Virus record (IMG/VR): IMGVR_UViG_3300030107_001798
Span: 1 to 54,059 of that record
DNA: 54,059 nt
Origin: a virus
Direction: 5' to 3' (one strand)
Shown one piece after another: positions 45,561 to 54,051 of this stretch. Under the pieces are notes generated by a model that was not told where the DNA came from, did not search any database, and saw nothing but the letters and a program-made list of their open reading frames with translations. Position numbers and translations under genes: made by a program. Numbering within the stretch: position 1 is the stretch's first letter; every line of letters begins with the position of its first letter.

Positions 45561-47825
45561 TTATTGCTCATTTTCAGCGACATCTTGTTTTGCAGATTGC
45601 ATATCCATTTTCATTTGTTCTTTCATTTTATCAAACTCGACTTTCAACATACCTCTTAGAAGTTTTTGCTGAGCTTCAGTTTGTAAAACATCTTTTCGTA
45701 TTTCATTAGATGCATCACCAACTTTCATTTTAATACCGGCTTGCACTAATTGTCTTTGCAATGTTTCTATAGTTCCATCTTTATCTTTCATAGCCTCTTC
45801 CATAGATTGTACTTGACCCTGTAATTGAGAGTAAACAGATTTTCTTTCAACAATTTGTTTTTTGTTTCTTATATCTGTTTCAGCTATCATAGCTATGTCA
45901 TCAATTAGGCCCGCTTGGAACCATTTAAAATATTCTTCTAATAATGCCCATCTATTTACTGGCATCGTTGCTCCCGCTACAATTCTTACATCAAATCTTG
46001 CACTTGCATAATCTTTATATTTACCAATTACATCTCCATAATCATTATATAATTGAATATTAATTCTTACTTCTTTTTCTTGTTCTTGTGGAGATTGACC
46101 AGCTTCAGGCTGAACAATTCTAAAAACTTTTTCTATTGTATAATGTGATTGAGCCCTCATTTGAAAACATCTACCTAAATGCTCTAAAGCAGGTTCCACA
46201 ACGCTTCCCATCCAAGCTTTTAGTCTTCTAGTTCCAAATTCATCATTTGCAAGTAATCCCCTATATGTTTCAGCTTGGTCTTGAGCAAATCCCATCATTG
46301 CAGATGGAACGCCACTTATATATTCTGCATCTGCTTTACCTTCTTGGACTACGGAATAAAAAGCATTATTAATTGGAGCTGGCATAATAGGAGTTGGAGT
46401 TGCAAATCCTTGTCTGTATTTTAACAACGCACCAGGAGCTGATGAGTATTTTTCCCATTCTTCTTCTGGAACAGCTCCTTCTTCATACATCCACCTAAGA
46501 TTGGAAGCTAGATTTGCATTATGTAACATTATTTGATGAGCTTTATTAATTTCCTGTTGCTTTCCTATCAATGGAGTAACTGCACTCATTGGATACGGAG
46601 TTCCTGTGTACATATAAGGAACTGGAATTATTGGATATTCTTGAATAGGTAATGTATATTCATATAAAAATACATCATCACCAGCGCTACAAGTTTGAAT
46701 AATTCTGTTTTCATAAAACTTTATTGCATCTAATATATTTTTCTTTACTTCTGGGCTTTTTTCTAATATCCTATAATCCTTTTCACTCATTATTTGTTGT
46801 TTAACAACAGTAGCGGCGTCTTGAGCCTCAGACATTAATTGCATTTCTTTTTCTTTAATAGCTTGAGCTGCCATTTCTTGAGATTTTTTAATCTCTAACT
46901 GAGCTCTTTCTGGAATAATATCACCAGCTTGAACAGCTTGTTCAATTTGCATTTGTTTTTCTATTAACCCAACTTCAACTTCTTGTTGAAAATCTGCTAA
47001 TTGTTTTTGAACTTCTTCTTTTATATTGTCTAATTCGGCTGGCGAAGGTTGAACTCTTATATATACATTGTAATAAGCAAATTTCTTTTTATGATAAGTT
47101 TCATAGTATGGGATAATATCTTCATCTTCAGCTTCTAAACTTATTCCCATTGTAATATCGTCAGGTTGTATTGTTTCCCCTAAATCAATATCTCTTTCTG
47201 AGTAAGAAACTATATTATTTGCACTTGCCTTTATTTTTTTAATTTTAGCGGCGTGCTCTGGAATCATATTAATAAGACGACTTCTTGATATATTTTTCCT
47301 AATTGTTATAAAATTAGCATCTCTAAATAAAAAATCTCTACTAGAAGGGTCAACATATACATCATACGGGTCAAGTCTATTAAATCTTACTTCACCAGCT
47401 CCTCTATCTGAATCTTTATCTACATCTACAAGAAAATAACCAATTCCTTTTGTAAGAGCATCTAAAGCAACTTGACTATATAAAGATTTACCATTAGATA
47501 AATACCAACAATAATCTGCAATATCTGAATGAACTTGAGCCGTATCTACATCATCTCCAGTTGCTCCAACTGCTTTCCATTTAGGGTCATTAGCAGTTAC
47601 AAAGTATTTCATTATTTCTATTATAGGAGTAACCCTATTAATAGTAAATGTTGGCATACCCGATTCTTCTAATGCATCTTTTTCTTCTTTGGTTAATTGC
47701 TCGTTAAGGTAAAAATCATATCCCTTTTGAGAAAGAGTTTGCCATCTTTGTCTATGAGAATTATTTGCCCTATCCCATAATTGTTTATTTATTTGGGCTT
47801 TTGTTTTTTTAGTTGTTCTCGCCAT
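45561..47825 (-). CDS. portal protein (P22-like), 754 aa
   Basis: Length, gene order and sequence fit a P22-type portal. The N-terminus has QRWQTLSQKGYDFYLNEQLT and PTFTINRVTPIIEIMKYFVT, the usual membrane-free portal core start. The middle region includes RLDPYDVYVDPSSRDFLFRD, and the long C-terminal coiled coil (VAENEQ end) is the barrel/crown helix. It forms the dodecameric DNA channel. The start has no clear Shine-Dalgarno site and is one base from the previous gene, so translation is probably coupled. Confidence 0.85.
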   Translation of the reverse strand: MARTTKKTKAQINKQLWDRANNSHRQRWQTLSQKGYDFYLNEQLTKEEKDALEESGMPTFTINRVTPIIEIMKYFVTANDPKWKAVGATGDDVDTAQVHSDIADYCWYLSNGKSLYSQVALDALTKGIGYFLVDVDKDSDRGAGEVRFNRLDPYDVYVDPSSRDFLFRDANFITIRKNISRSRLINMIPEHAAKIKKIKASANNIVSYSERDIDLGETIQPDDITMGISLEAEDEDIIPYYETYHKKKFAYYNVYIRVQPSPAELDNIKEEVQKQLADFQQEVEVGLIEKQMQIEQAVQAGDIIPERAQLEIKKSQEMAAQAIKEKEMQLMSEAQDAATVVKQQIMSEKDYRILEKSPEVKKNILDAIKFYENRIIQTCSAGDDVFLYEYTLPIQEYPIIPVPYMYTGTPYPMSAVTPLIGKQQEINKAHQIMLHNANLASNLRWMYEEGAVPEEEWEKYSSAPGALLKYRQGFATPTPIMPAPINNAFYSVVQEGKADAEYISGVPSAMMGFAQDQAETYRGLLANDEFGTRRLKAWMGSVVEPALEHLGRCFQMRAQSHYTIEKVFRIVQPEAGQSPQEQEKEVRINIQLYNDYGDVIGKYKDYASARFDVRIVAGATMPVNRWALLEEYFKWFQAGLIDDIAMIAETDIRNKKQIVERKSVYSQLQGQVQSMEEAMKDKDGTIETLQRQLVQAGIKMKVGDASNEIRKDVLQTEAQQKLLRGMLKVEFDKMKEQMKMDMQSAKQDVAENEQ

Positions 47826-48089
47826 TTATTTTTTCATTTTTAAAGCAAATGTAGTTTTACAACGTTTTTTTTCTGTATTTGTTTTTGCATTTTTCATGCA
47901 ATTTATTAATGATTCAGATGAGCTTCTTTTGCTTTCTTTTTTTCTTTTTAATTCTCGAGACTTTTGTTCTTTTTTAGAAGATGCATATTCTTTTCGCATT
48001 TTAGGAGTCGTTTTTCCCATTCTTTTTAAAACTTCATAGGTGTCTTCAATCTGACCAACAAAAGGTGGTTTGATTTTTTTCTTTGCCAA
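47826..48089 (-). CDS. basic hypothetical protein, 87 aa (TTG start)
   Basis: TTG start with AAAGGA ten bases upstream. Strongly basic (KKEQKSRELKRKKESKR) with a C-terminal C-x-n-C pair (NCMKNAKTNTEKKRC). Composition is like the other Lys-rich late proteins of this genome. It might bind DNA in the head or assist packaging; no family is recognised. Confidence 0.6.
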   Translation of the reverse strand: MAKKKIKPPFVGQIEDTYEVLKRMGKTTPKMRKEYASSKKEQKSRELKRKKESKRSSSESLINCMKNAKTNTEKKRCKTTFALKMKK

Positions 48090-48091
48090 AA

Positions 48092-48472
48092 TTAATCCTT
48101 TATTTCTACATGAACTAAGTCATCGAATTTGTTATCATTTATATCCCCATCGGAATCCCAATCTCCACCCCAACGGATATTTACACCCATTGCCTTACCT
48201 AGGCCTCTCAACATTCCACCCATATAATGAAACATTTCTCTATCTTCCCAATCTATCGGGTAAGGAGCGAGGTCAACAGCTTTTCCTTCTATGTGTTTGG
48301 AATACTTGGTTTTCGTTTTCCCTTGCGCTAATAATTCCTGCTGCCGCTCCTTACTCCGTAATCCTTCAATTATTGTAACATCCATTATCTTTATTAGCTC
48401 ATTAAGAACATTAACTAATCTTGCATCAACGCCTTTAAGACGTTCCTTACTTCTTCTTCCAAATTTATACAT
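48092..48472 (-). CDS. M15-family L-alanyl-D-glutamate-type peptidase, endolysin
   Basis: Catalytic pattern of the VanY/M15 family is complete: S-K-H-I-E-G-K-A-V-D at 58-67 (zinc ligands H60 and D67) and the third ligand in LVHVEIKD (H121). At 126 residues it is a single-domain enzyme with no signal peptide or membrane anchor, so it needs a holin. It cuts the peptide bridges of peptidoglycan to release progeny. It starts in a TAATG overlap with the upstream basic gene. Confidence 0.85.
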   Translation of the reverse strand: MYKFGRRSKERLKGVDARLVNVLNELIKIMDVTIIEGLRSKERQQELLAQGKTKTKYSKHIEGKAVDLAPYPIDWEDREMFHYMGGMLRGLGKAMGVNIRWGGDWDSDGDINDNKFDDLVHVEIKD

Positions 48473-48942
48473 TATTTTTTAACCGGCATTGGCCCTACAA
48501 AGTTTTTACTAGGTCTTTTTTTCTCTGTTGGTTTATCTGATTTTTTTGCACAACTGTAAGAACGTCCTTGCCAAGTGAAAGTAGAACCAGCTCCTTTGCC
48601 TGCGCAATTTGATTTAAAAGCCGACCTAAAGGAGCCAGCTGATTTTGATTCTTTTTTATACTTTGGATAGACACCAGCTTTTGTAAGCTTAGAACCTTTA
48701 TCTGCTAGGTCTTTTGCTTTTACTTTGGATTTAACACCCATTGCTTTTTTCTTAGCAGCTACAGTTTTCTTAGCTCCAGACTTACCGCCCTCTTTCATAC
48801 CTTCTACTGTTTTTATTTTACCACCAACTTTTTTAAGCATTTTTCTGCGACGGGCTCTTTCCCTTCCTGCTTTAGTTAGTTTTTCGCCTAGAACCCACTT
48901 GTCCTCAGCCATTCTTTTTTTTCTTCTCTTTAATAAAGCCAT
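48472..48942 (-). CDS. Lys-rich basic protein, 156 aa
   Basis: Histone-H1-like composition: runs of Lys, Ala and Gly from about 30 to 100 (SGAKKTVAAKKKAMGVKSKV). A Cys-containing C-terminal segment follows (AFKSNCAGKGAGSTFTWQGR, then SYSCAKK). AGGAGA precedes the ATG. It probably binds DNA or the inner capsid. It lies between terminase and endolysin. Confidence 0.65.
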   Translation of the reverse strand: MALLKRRKKRMAEDKWVLGEKLTKAGRERARRRKMLKKVGGKIKTVEGMKEGGKSGAKKTVAAKKKAMGVKSKVKAKDLADKGSKLTKAGVYPKYKKESKSAGSFRSAFKSNCAGKGAGSTFTWQGRSYSCAKKSDKPTEKKRPSKNFVGPMPVKK

Positions 48943-48951
48943 TATTGTCTC

Positions 48952-50520
48952 CTATGCAATTAACCAATTTTTTGCTTTTCTTTTAGGTTTGAACCATCTT
49001 TTCTTTTCTTTATCTTTTTTCATATTTGGTGGAAAAGCGTGTATTTGTGAATAATAAAGGCTCTCAATTGTGTCATCGTGAGCCATTTTCGGGCCGAAAG
49101 TAAGGATTTCGTTGATTAAATCAAACATATTTTTGCGTAAATGCACTGTTCCGGTACTAAAACGAGCAGAAAGTCCACTATAAATGCGATTTCTTTTCTG
49201 TGTTCCACCTGGTTTCTCTGGAATTACTGCAATATCGTACTTATTTAACCTTCTTCTTTCATCATTTAGGGCCTGAAATATACTTCTATTCATTGCAACG
49301 TCCTCAACAGTAGATGATAAACAGTTATATTTCTGGTGCAATTCTAGGATTATATCCACAACTCCTTTCTTTCCAAGTATTTCTCCTGTCTCTGGATTCT
49401 TAGAACCTATGGTTGGAACACTTCTATGTCTTTCATATTCTAATACATATAATTCATTATTAGTATCAATTGCAATTACAGTTATTACTGAAAAATCACT
49501 ATGCTTTGTATCAATATCTGTAGCTGGGTCGCACCCTATAAATGTATTAACAGGTATATCGTTTCCATCTTTTACAATATAATTAACTCCATCTTCGTGT
49601 TTATAGTATCCATCCCAATATCTAATATGCTCTCTTCTCCATATTGCATCTTCTTCACTCATAACCTCCATCATATATTCTTGAAAGAATTTTTGAGGTT
49701 GACCTGAATCTTCGTAAAACTTTTTCTTTTCTTTTATTTTTGAGATTGGAAAAAACGATTCCCATAGAGGAGTAGTTTCATCCAATAAAGCTTTATAAGT
49801 GATAACTTTCCATGAAAATTCTTTTTTATCTTTCTTAGCTTTTGCATGATTGTTAATAAGGTTGTTAATAAAACTATCATAATGCACGGGAGTACCATTG
49901 ACACGGAGACGACCAGTATGAGGCTCAATAGCTGGATAAACAACAGCCGTGACAAGATTTGCATTTTTATCCCTGGCTTCTTTTGTAATCGTATTCGCTT
50001 CATGTTCAAAGTCGTCAAGTACGATAAGGTCATATCGTTTATGGAGCTTAGCTCCTCCTCTAATCCCTGCGACATTGCTTTTAGAAATGAGTTTACATCC
50101 ATTTGAAACCTCTATATCTTCCTCAGTCCATTTTTTTCCTTTTAATGGCCCGAAATAATATTTTATTCTATCGTTAAATTCAAGATGATGCTTGATATAA
50201 TCCATATTACCCACACTTAATTTTTGTGTAGCTGATACCCAAGCATAAAATAAAAAGTTGTCTTTCGATGCAAATACAAAGTCTTTTACTATTGAGGCTT
50301 TAGTAAGAACAGTTTTTCCATGACCTCTAGGGATAATGATTGCAGTTTGTTTTACATTTTTATCATCTATTGCATCTGCAATTTCGTAATGGAAGAAAGG
50401 AGTCTCGCTTCGCATAAAATCATCTGGAAGGAATAGTTTACCAAATGATATAAGGTCTTTATATGCTAATTGTAAAGCTTCTTCAGCTTTGCTTATGTTC
50501 TGGCTGTTTATGTTTGCCAT
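48952..50520 (-). CDS. terL: terminase large subunit
   Basis: The ATPase has Walker A PRGHGKT at 64-70 and Walker B LIVLDDFE at about 165-172, followed by a coupling segment. The nuclease domain has acidic residues in FIGCDPATD (about 330), VEDVAMN and the last MAHDDTIESL, the normal RNase H-fold set. Length (522) is usual. It drives DNA into the portal and cuts the concatemer. Its start lies inside the end of the preceding gene. Confidence 0.9.
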   Translation of the reverse strand: MANINSQNISKAEEALQLAYKDLISFGKLFLPDDFMRSETPFFHYEIADAIDDKNVKQTAIIIPRGHGKTVLTKASIVKDFVFASKDNFLFYAWVSATQKLSVGNMDYIKHHLEFNDRIKYYFGPLKGKKWTEEDIEVSNGCKLISKSNVAGIRGGAKLHKRYDLIVLDDFEHEANTITKEARDKNANLVTAVVYPAIEPHTGRLRVNGTPVHYDSFINNLINNHAKAKKDKKEFSWKVITYKALLDETTPLWESFFPISKIKEKKKFYEDSGQPQKFFQEYMMEVMSEEDAIWRREHIRYWDGYYKHEDGVNYIVKDGNDIPVNTFIGCDPATDIDTKHSDFSVITVIAIDTNNELYVLEYERHRSVPTIGSKNPETGEILGKKGVVDIILELHQKYNCLSSTVEDVAMNRSIFQALNDERRRLNKYDIAVIPEKPGGTQKRNRIYSGLSARFSTGTVHLRKNMFDLINEILTFGPKMAHDDTIESLYYSQIHAFPPNMKKDKEKKRWFKPKRKAKNWLIA

Positions 50521-50683
50521 CTAAAAACTCTTTGAATTTATCTACATTTTCTTGCATTTCAATATAGTCATTAAATACAACTTCAAATCTTCTCAATCTT
50601 TCAGATATAAAATACACAGCTTTTTCAATATCTTCTATTTTTCTTCTTAAGTCATGCTTCGTTAATGATTTTCTTTGCTTCAC
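50483..50683 (-). CDS. hypothetical coiled-coil protein, 66 aa (GTG start)
   Basis: GTG at 50683 with GGAGAG upstream is favoured over ATG 50698, which would increase overlap with the previous small gene. The product is one long charged helix (LRRKIEDIEKAVYFISERLR, then FNDYIEMQENVDKFKEFLDG). It overlaps the terL start by 38 bases. It may bind terminase, but that is inference from position. Confidence 0.6.
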   Translation of the reverse strand: MKQRKSLTKHDLRRKIEDIEKAVYFISERLRRFEVVFNDYIEMQENVDKFKEFLDGKHKQPEHKQS

Positions 50684-50804
50684 TATAACTCTCTCCATTT
50701 ATACATTTTAAAAATCTTTTGACAATCCTACTGTCTTTCCCTTGATTTCTATTTAGCAATAAAATTACTTGGCTTCTAATTATTGATTCTTGCTTTTCAC
50801 TCAT
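50652..50804 (-). CDS. small hypothetical protein, 50 aa
   Basis: ORF MSEKQESIIRSQVILLLNRN, starting inside the ATGAGTGA end of the upstream gene, so its translation would be coupled. It overlaps the next gene by 32 bases. The product is basic and helical, and its continuous frame fills the only gap in this part of the operon. No motif is recognised. Confidence 0.5.
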   Translation of the reverse strand: MSEKQESIIRSQVILLLNRNQGKDSRIVKRFLKCINGESYSEAKKIINEA

Positions 50805-50958
50805 TACTATCTTTTAATACCCAATTCATCATAATGCAATATCTTTTTGCATCGACTTTATCTTTTGCCCAAAATTTGTACCCATCAACAGCTTCAAATC
50901 TTTTATAGTTGTGTTTAATATGATATGCTTGTTTTTTTCTTTTAACATTCTTCGTCAT
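50797..50958 (-). CDS. small basic protein, 53 aa
   Basis: ATG 50958 has AAAAGG eight bases upstream and is preferred to in-frame ATGs further upstream that lie within the nuclease gene. The product MTKNVKRKKQAYHIKHNYKR is basic, with VDGYKFWAKDKVDAKRYCIM following, and might bind DNA. Overlaps the SNase gene by 17 bases. Confidence 0.55.
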   Translation of the reverse strand: MTKNVKRKKQAYHIKHNYKRFEAVDGYKFWAKDKVDAKRYCIMMNWVLKDSNE

Positions 50959-51352
50959 TTTGAATACCTTTTCTTTTAAAGGCTTTTTTCTTTCCACCAT
51001 GATATTCATACGCATGTCCATTTATTTTTAACAAATCATTCAAACTAAAAGCTTCATCCTTAATAAATATTTCACCAAGAACTCTTCCGTATTTACCAGT
51101 GCCATAAGATTTTAATGTAAAATTACCATTATCTGATATTTCTAACATTTCTTTAGTATAGGCTTTTGCTTCTAATCCCTTTTTCTTTTCTTCTTTGTCT
51201 TTGGTTCTAGATTCCCAAGTATCCACACCAACAAATCTAATTCTTTTTTTTACAAAAGTATCAAACCCTAAATCTATTAGAGCATCGCAAGTATCACCAT
51301 CGACAACTCTTACTAATTTAGCATTATATATAAATTTATCAAGTTTTTTCAT
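50942..51352 (-). CDS. staphylococcal-nuclease-like (SNase) endonuclease, 136 aa
   Basis: The thermonuclease set is present with the right spacing: D18 and D20 in VVDGDT, R39, D44 and E47 in RFVGVDTWE (R+5 = D, R+8 = E, as in R35/D40/E43 of the type enzyme), and R90 in KYGRVLGE. It is intracellular (no signal peptide). It lies directly after a metallophosphoesterase and upstream of terL, so it may trim DNA for packaging or destroy host DNA. Confidence 0.85.
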   Translation of the reverse strand: MKKLDKFIYNAKLVRVVDGDTCDALIDLGFDTFVKKRIRFVGVDTWESRTKDKEEKKKGLEAKAYTKEMLEISDNGNFTLKSYGTGKYGRVLGEIFIKDEAFSLNDLLKINGHAYEYHGGKKKAFKRKGIQNDEEC

Positions 51353-52415
51353 TCTTTAATTTAGCATAATCTTTTCTAAGATATGTTAAATATTCAGCTC
51401 CCTTTTCTGGGTTGAATATTGTAGTGATTAATCTACTATCATCATCATCGTATCTAGGGTCAATAATAGTAACTGGGCAATTGAATATATTTTTATCATC
51501 TAATCCAAGTTTATCTGCGTAACTATCCATTATTTTAAAAGAAGCTACTTGCAATGCATGAGATATAAGGCCATTAGCTGGATTTTTTATTACTTGGTAA
51601 CCAGATACATGAGTATGCCCACAAGTAAGAATGTTATCAGCCCATCCAGTTTGAGCTGCTCTTGCAACTCCATGAGCTGTATTCCATATACTATTTCCTT
51701 TAAAAGTATGTCTTGCATTTATAGTAATTGTTTTTCCATTTGGAAATACTAATTGCATCCGAGCTCCCCACTTTTCATATAATCCTTTATGGTCTCGCAT
51801 AATAAAATCAAGAGGGTCTCCATCTCCAGACCATACATCATGATTTCCAGCTACTAAATACAACCAGTTTAATTTATTCACAAAATATTCAGTAAGTCTC
51901 CAAGACTCTTTTGCAGATGTTGATTGTTGTCCGTATAAATAAGATAGTCTTCCTATCCAATTGTTTTGAATATCACCAAGATTACCAGCAAACATTCCTT
52001 TTGTTTTATTAATAATTGACATATAATGAAGAATTTGAGATATATCTGTTCCATCATCATCAACATGAGGGTCTCCAAAGTGAGCAATTCCAATAGGCCC
52101 GTCAACTTTTATTTCTATCTTTACAAGTTTTTTACTTTTTTTAGATATTGCTTTTTGTTTGTATTGTTTTTGTCTATGCTCTATTAATTCTTCTATTGGT
52201 ATATGGTCTGGGTCAATATTTTGTACTTTAAACTCACTTTCTTCTAGTATTGTAGGTCTTACAGTTTTTCTTCCACAGGCTTTACAAATCCATTGTTGTT
52301 TTTTAGTATTTGCCCTATATAAAAATCCAGATTTATGAACCGACCTTGAGCCGCAATGTGGACAACCTATTACATTCCCATCGGCATCTTTTCGGATGTC
52401 GTCTCCTATACTCAT
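51339..52415 (-). CDS. metallophosphoesterase with N-terminal zinc ribbon, 358 aa
   Basis: An N-terminal zinc ribbon (C18/C21 and C44/C47, close to the transposase-type CPHCG/CKACG ribbon) is followed by a calcineurin-like phosphoesterase: D115/H117 in FGDPHVDD, D148 in GNLGD, GNHD at 190-193, H236 in ARHT and GHTH at 266-269. All metal ligands are present, so it should be active. The ribbon suggests it acts on DNA, like MRE11/SbcD nucleases, but the substrate is unknown. Unusual in that it lies between terminase genes. AAAGGGGG precedes the ATG. Confidence 0.85.
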   Translation of the reverse strand: MSIGDDIRKDADGNVIGCPHCGSRSVHKSGFLYRANTKKQQWICKACGRKTVRPTILEESEFKVQNIDPDHIPIEELIEHRQKQYKQKAISKKSKKLVKIEIKVDGPIGIAHFGDPHVDDDGTDISQILHYMSIINKTKGMFAGNLGDIQNNWIGRLSYLYGQQSTSAKESWRLTEYFVNKLNWLYLVAGNHDVWSGDGDPLDFIMRDHKGLYEKWGARMQLVFPNGKTITINARHTFKGNSIWNTAHGVARAAQTGWADNILTCGHTHVSGYQVIKNPANGLISHALQVASFKIMDSYADKLGLDDKNIFNCPVTIIDPRYDDDDSRLITTIFNPEKGAEYLTYLRKDYAKLKNEKT

Positions 52416-52431
52416 TTTATACCCCCTTTAT

Positions 52432-53217
52432 TTATTCCTCGGATTTAATTTCTTTATTGCTTTCTGGTAATTCTCTTGATGCACCTTCTAATTGTTCTGG
52501 TGAGAACCCTTGAAATACTCCTAATAAACCCATTTCTTTTTGCTTAATTGTATTTCCAGATGTTCCCACAATTTTACCTAATTCTTTTGTTGATTGTAAA
52601 ATAATGTTATCATCCTCACTAAAATCTGCAAGATTTTTCAATTTACTTAGGATATACTCATGGTCTATACCTAGACCTTTCGCCACATCAAGTACTGATT
52701 TCTCTATTTCTTTCATTACTCTTTCCTGTTTTAATAGTATGGTTGCTTTTTTTCTTGCTTTTTGGTCTGACATTTCTGAGTATGCTCTTTTATACGCATC
52801 TACGGCTCCCATACCCGTTACTACATTTACTGCAAATTCTTTTTCTTTATTTGTAGCTTTCTTTCTTTTATGAACTCTATCAGAAGTATTCTTTATGTTA
52901 GTGGAGAATGTATATCTGTTGGGATGATTATCAAAGTCCGTATCCATTTTAACATTTTCTCTATTTAAGAAGCTACCCACAACAGTCCTTACCCATCCTT
53001 TTGCAAATTTATAATTTTTCCTATCAGAGTGATGACTTACGTCTTTTGATACTTTTAATAATTGTACTATTCTATCATCGTCAGAATATACCCAGTCTTT
53101 TTCATCCGCTTTTCTCCAATCTGGATGAACTACTGTATTAGGATGGTCTTTTTGAAACTCATCTAAGTCTTCATAGACGTAATGAGAAACTCCTTTTATG
53201 AGTCTTTTTTCAGCCAA
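52432..53217 (-). CDS. terS: probable terminase small subunit, 261 aa (TTG start)
   Basis: The central block KEKEFAVNVVTGMGAVDAYKRA, then KARKKATILLKQERVMKEIE, and LDVAKGLGIDHEYILSKLKN (about 120-195) is the Terminase_2-type DNA-binding helix pattern, with a helix-turn-helix in the first part. The N-terminal 110 residues and the C-terminal tail are extra compared with short family members. The start is TTG. It is near the head of the late block, as terS usually is; its distance from terL is larger than usual (three or more genes lie between). Confidence 0.7.
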   Translation of the reverse strand: MAEKRLIKGVSHYVYEDLDEFQKDHPNTVVHPDWRKADEKDWVYSDDDRIVQLLKVSKDVSHHSDRKNYKFAKGWVRTVVGSFLNRENVKMDTDFDNHPNRYTFSTNIKNTSDRVHKRKKATNKEKEFAVNVVTGMGAVDAYKRAYSEMSDQKARKKATILLKQERVMKEIEKSVLDVAKGLGIDHEYILSKLKNLADFSEDDNIILQSTKELGKIVGTSGNTIKQKEMGLLGVFQGFSPEQLEGASRELPESNKEIKSEE

Positions 53218-53420
53218 ACTCTCTTCTCTTTTTTTAATTCTCTAATTTGCATTACTAGATTATCAATTAATTCGGAAACATTTTTATGCACCATAAATAT
53301 ATTACCATCTATTTCTAAAGGTAACATTTTGTCTGACAAATTTTGCAATACATCCTCTTGGGCTTTTTGAGGGAGGTCAGATAATTCTTCTATAAAGTCG
53401 GCCATATTTTTCTTATACAT
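53196..53420 (-). CDS. hypothetical protein, 74 aa (first late gene)
   Basis: First gene of the minus-strand block. ATG 53420 or ATG 53405 (MADFIEEL) are both possible; neither has a strong ribosome site. The product is helical and charged, with a C-terminal coiled coil (NLVMQIRELKKEKR). It overlaps the small terminase gene by 22 bases. Its upstream region must hold the late promoter. Function unknown. Confidence 0.6.
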   Translation of the reverse strand: MYKKNMADFIEELSDLPQKAQEDVLQNLSDKMLPLEIDGNIFMVHKNVSELIDNLVMQIRELKKEKRVWLKKDS

Positions 53421-53640
53421 TTATTTTTCCCTGCCCTACCACCCTATAAATTTAAGGTCATAGTCAATTAAAACAAAGTCATTTTGCCCAAGTTATTTAG
53501 AAAAAAAATTGTAGGATTTTGATGCTTAACCTTTTTACCCCATATACCCCCTATAAGGGGGATTTCGCAAAGCGATTTTACGTTATAATTCATTTTATAA
53601 ATATTATATGATATAATTAATAACTAATAAGGAGTCAAAT
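53421..53640. promoter_or_regulatory. divergent control region between late and early arms
   Basis: This 220-base gene-free region separates the two transcription directions, so it must hold both promoters. It contains CCCCC-TATAA-GGGGG (53547-53561), TCGC-AAA-GCGA followed by TTTT (53565-53579), and very AT-rich DNA with TATAAT at 53584-53589 and 53612-53617. Neither TATAAT has a good -35 at the right distance, so these boxes are tentative. AAGGAG for the plus-strand gene is at 53629-53634. No other structure stands out. Confidence 0.6.
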
Positions 53641-53895
53641 ATGACATGGGAAGAGCTGAAAGCACGGGCTAATAAAGTCATCGTTAAGCTACTTGATGAC
53701 CATGAGAGAGCGCCAGTTAGAGGTTCATACAATAGATTGCTTGGGAAGTATACCACTGACCAAAGAACTGTTGTTAAGGCTGCTACTAATCAGATTAAGC
53801 TTATTAACCAAATAGGTCAAATGCTTTATCAGAAAGATGTAGTATCATTCGATGATGAAGAGCCTAAGCTACCTAAGATGACCATTAACGATTAA
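53641..53895 (+). CDS. hypothetical early protein, 84 aa
   Basis: A single gene with its own ribosome site and terminator, next to the divergent control region, so probably the first plus-strand gene expressed. Starts MTWEELKARANKVIVKLLDD; basic centre and acidic C-terminus (DDEEPKLPKMTIND). Its base composition is slightly less AT-rich than the left-arm genes. The family is not recognised. A role in take-over of the host is possible but unproven. Confidence 0.7.
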   Translation: MTWEELKARANKVIVKLLDDHERAPVRGSYNRLLGKYTTDQRTVVKAATNQIKLINQIGQMLYQKDVVSFDDEEPKLPKMTIND

Positions 53896-53916
53896 GGGGT
53901 TTCATTACCCCTTTTT
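53893..53916 (+). terminator. Rho-independent terminator after the 84-aa early gene
   Basis: AAGGGGT (53894-53900) pairs with ACCCCTT (53907-53913) around loop TTCATT, with T53912-T53916 as the following T-run. The stop codon TAA (53893-53895) is part of the element. This is the clearest terminator on the plus strand and would make the 84-aa gene a separate transcript. Confidence 0.85.
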
Positions 53917-53994
53917 CAACCACTTGTTTGTACTGTTTGTGCGAATAAGAGCCTAAGTTGGTGCAATATGAGCAAGAGCATCCACCGAAGTCAC

Positions 53995-54051
53995 ACTCTA
54001 TGCATTGGGATATTATCTTCCATATTTGCATTAACTTGGGCATTAACTGTG
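53995..54051. repeat. 57-bp direct repeat, right-end copy
   Basis: Exact copy of bases 1-57, followed by eight bases (TATTAAAT) that do not match the left end. Joining the ends would give two adjacent copies with a 65-base period. The region 53917-53994 before it has no gene or strong stem, apart from a repeated GTTTGT. Confidence 0.9.
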
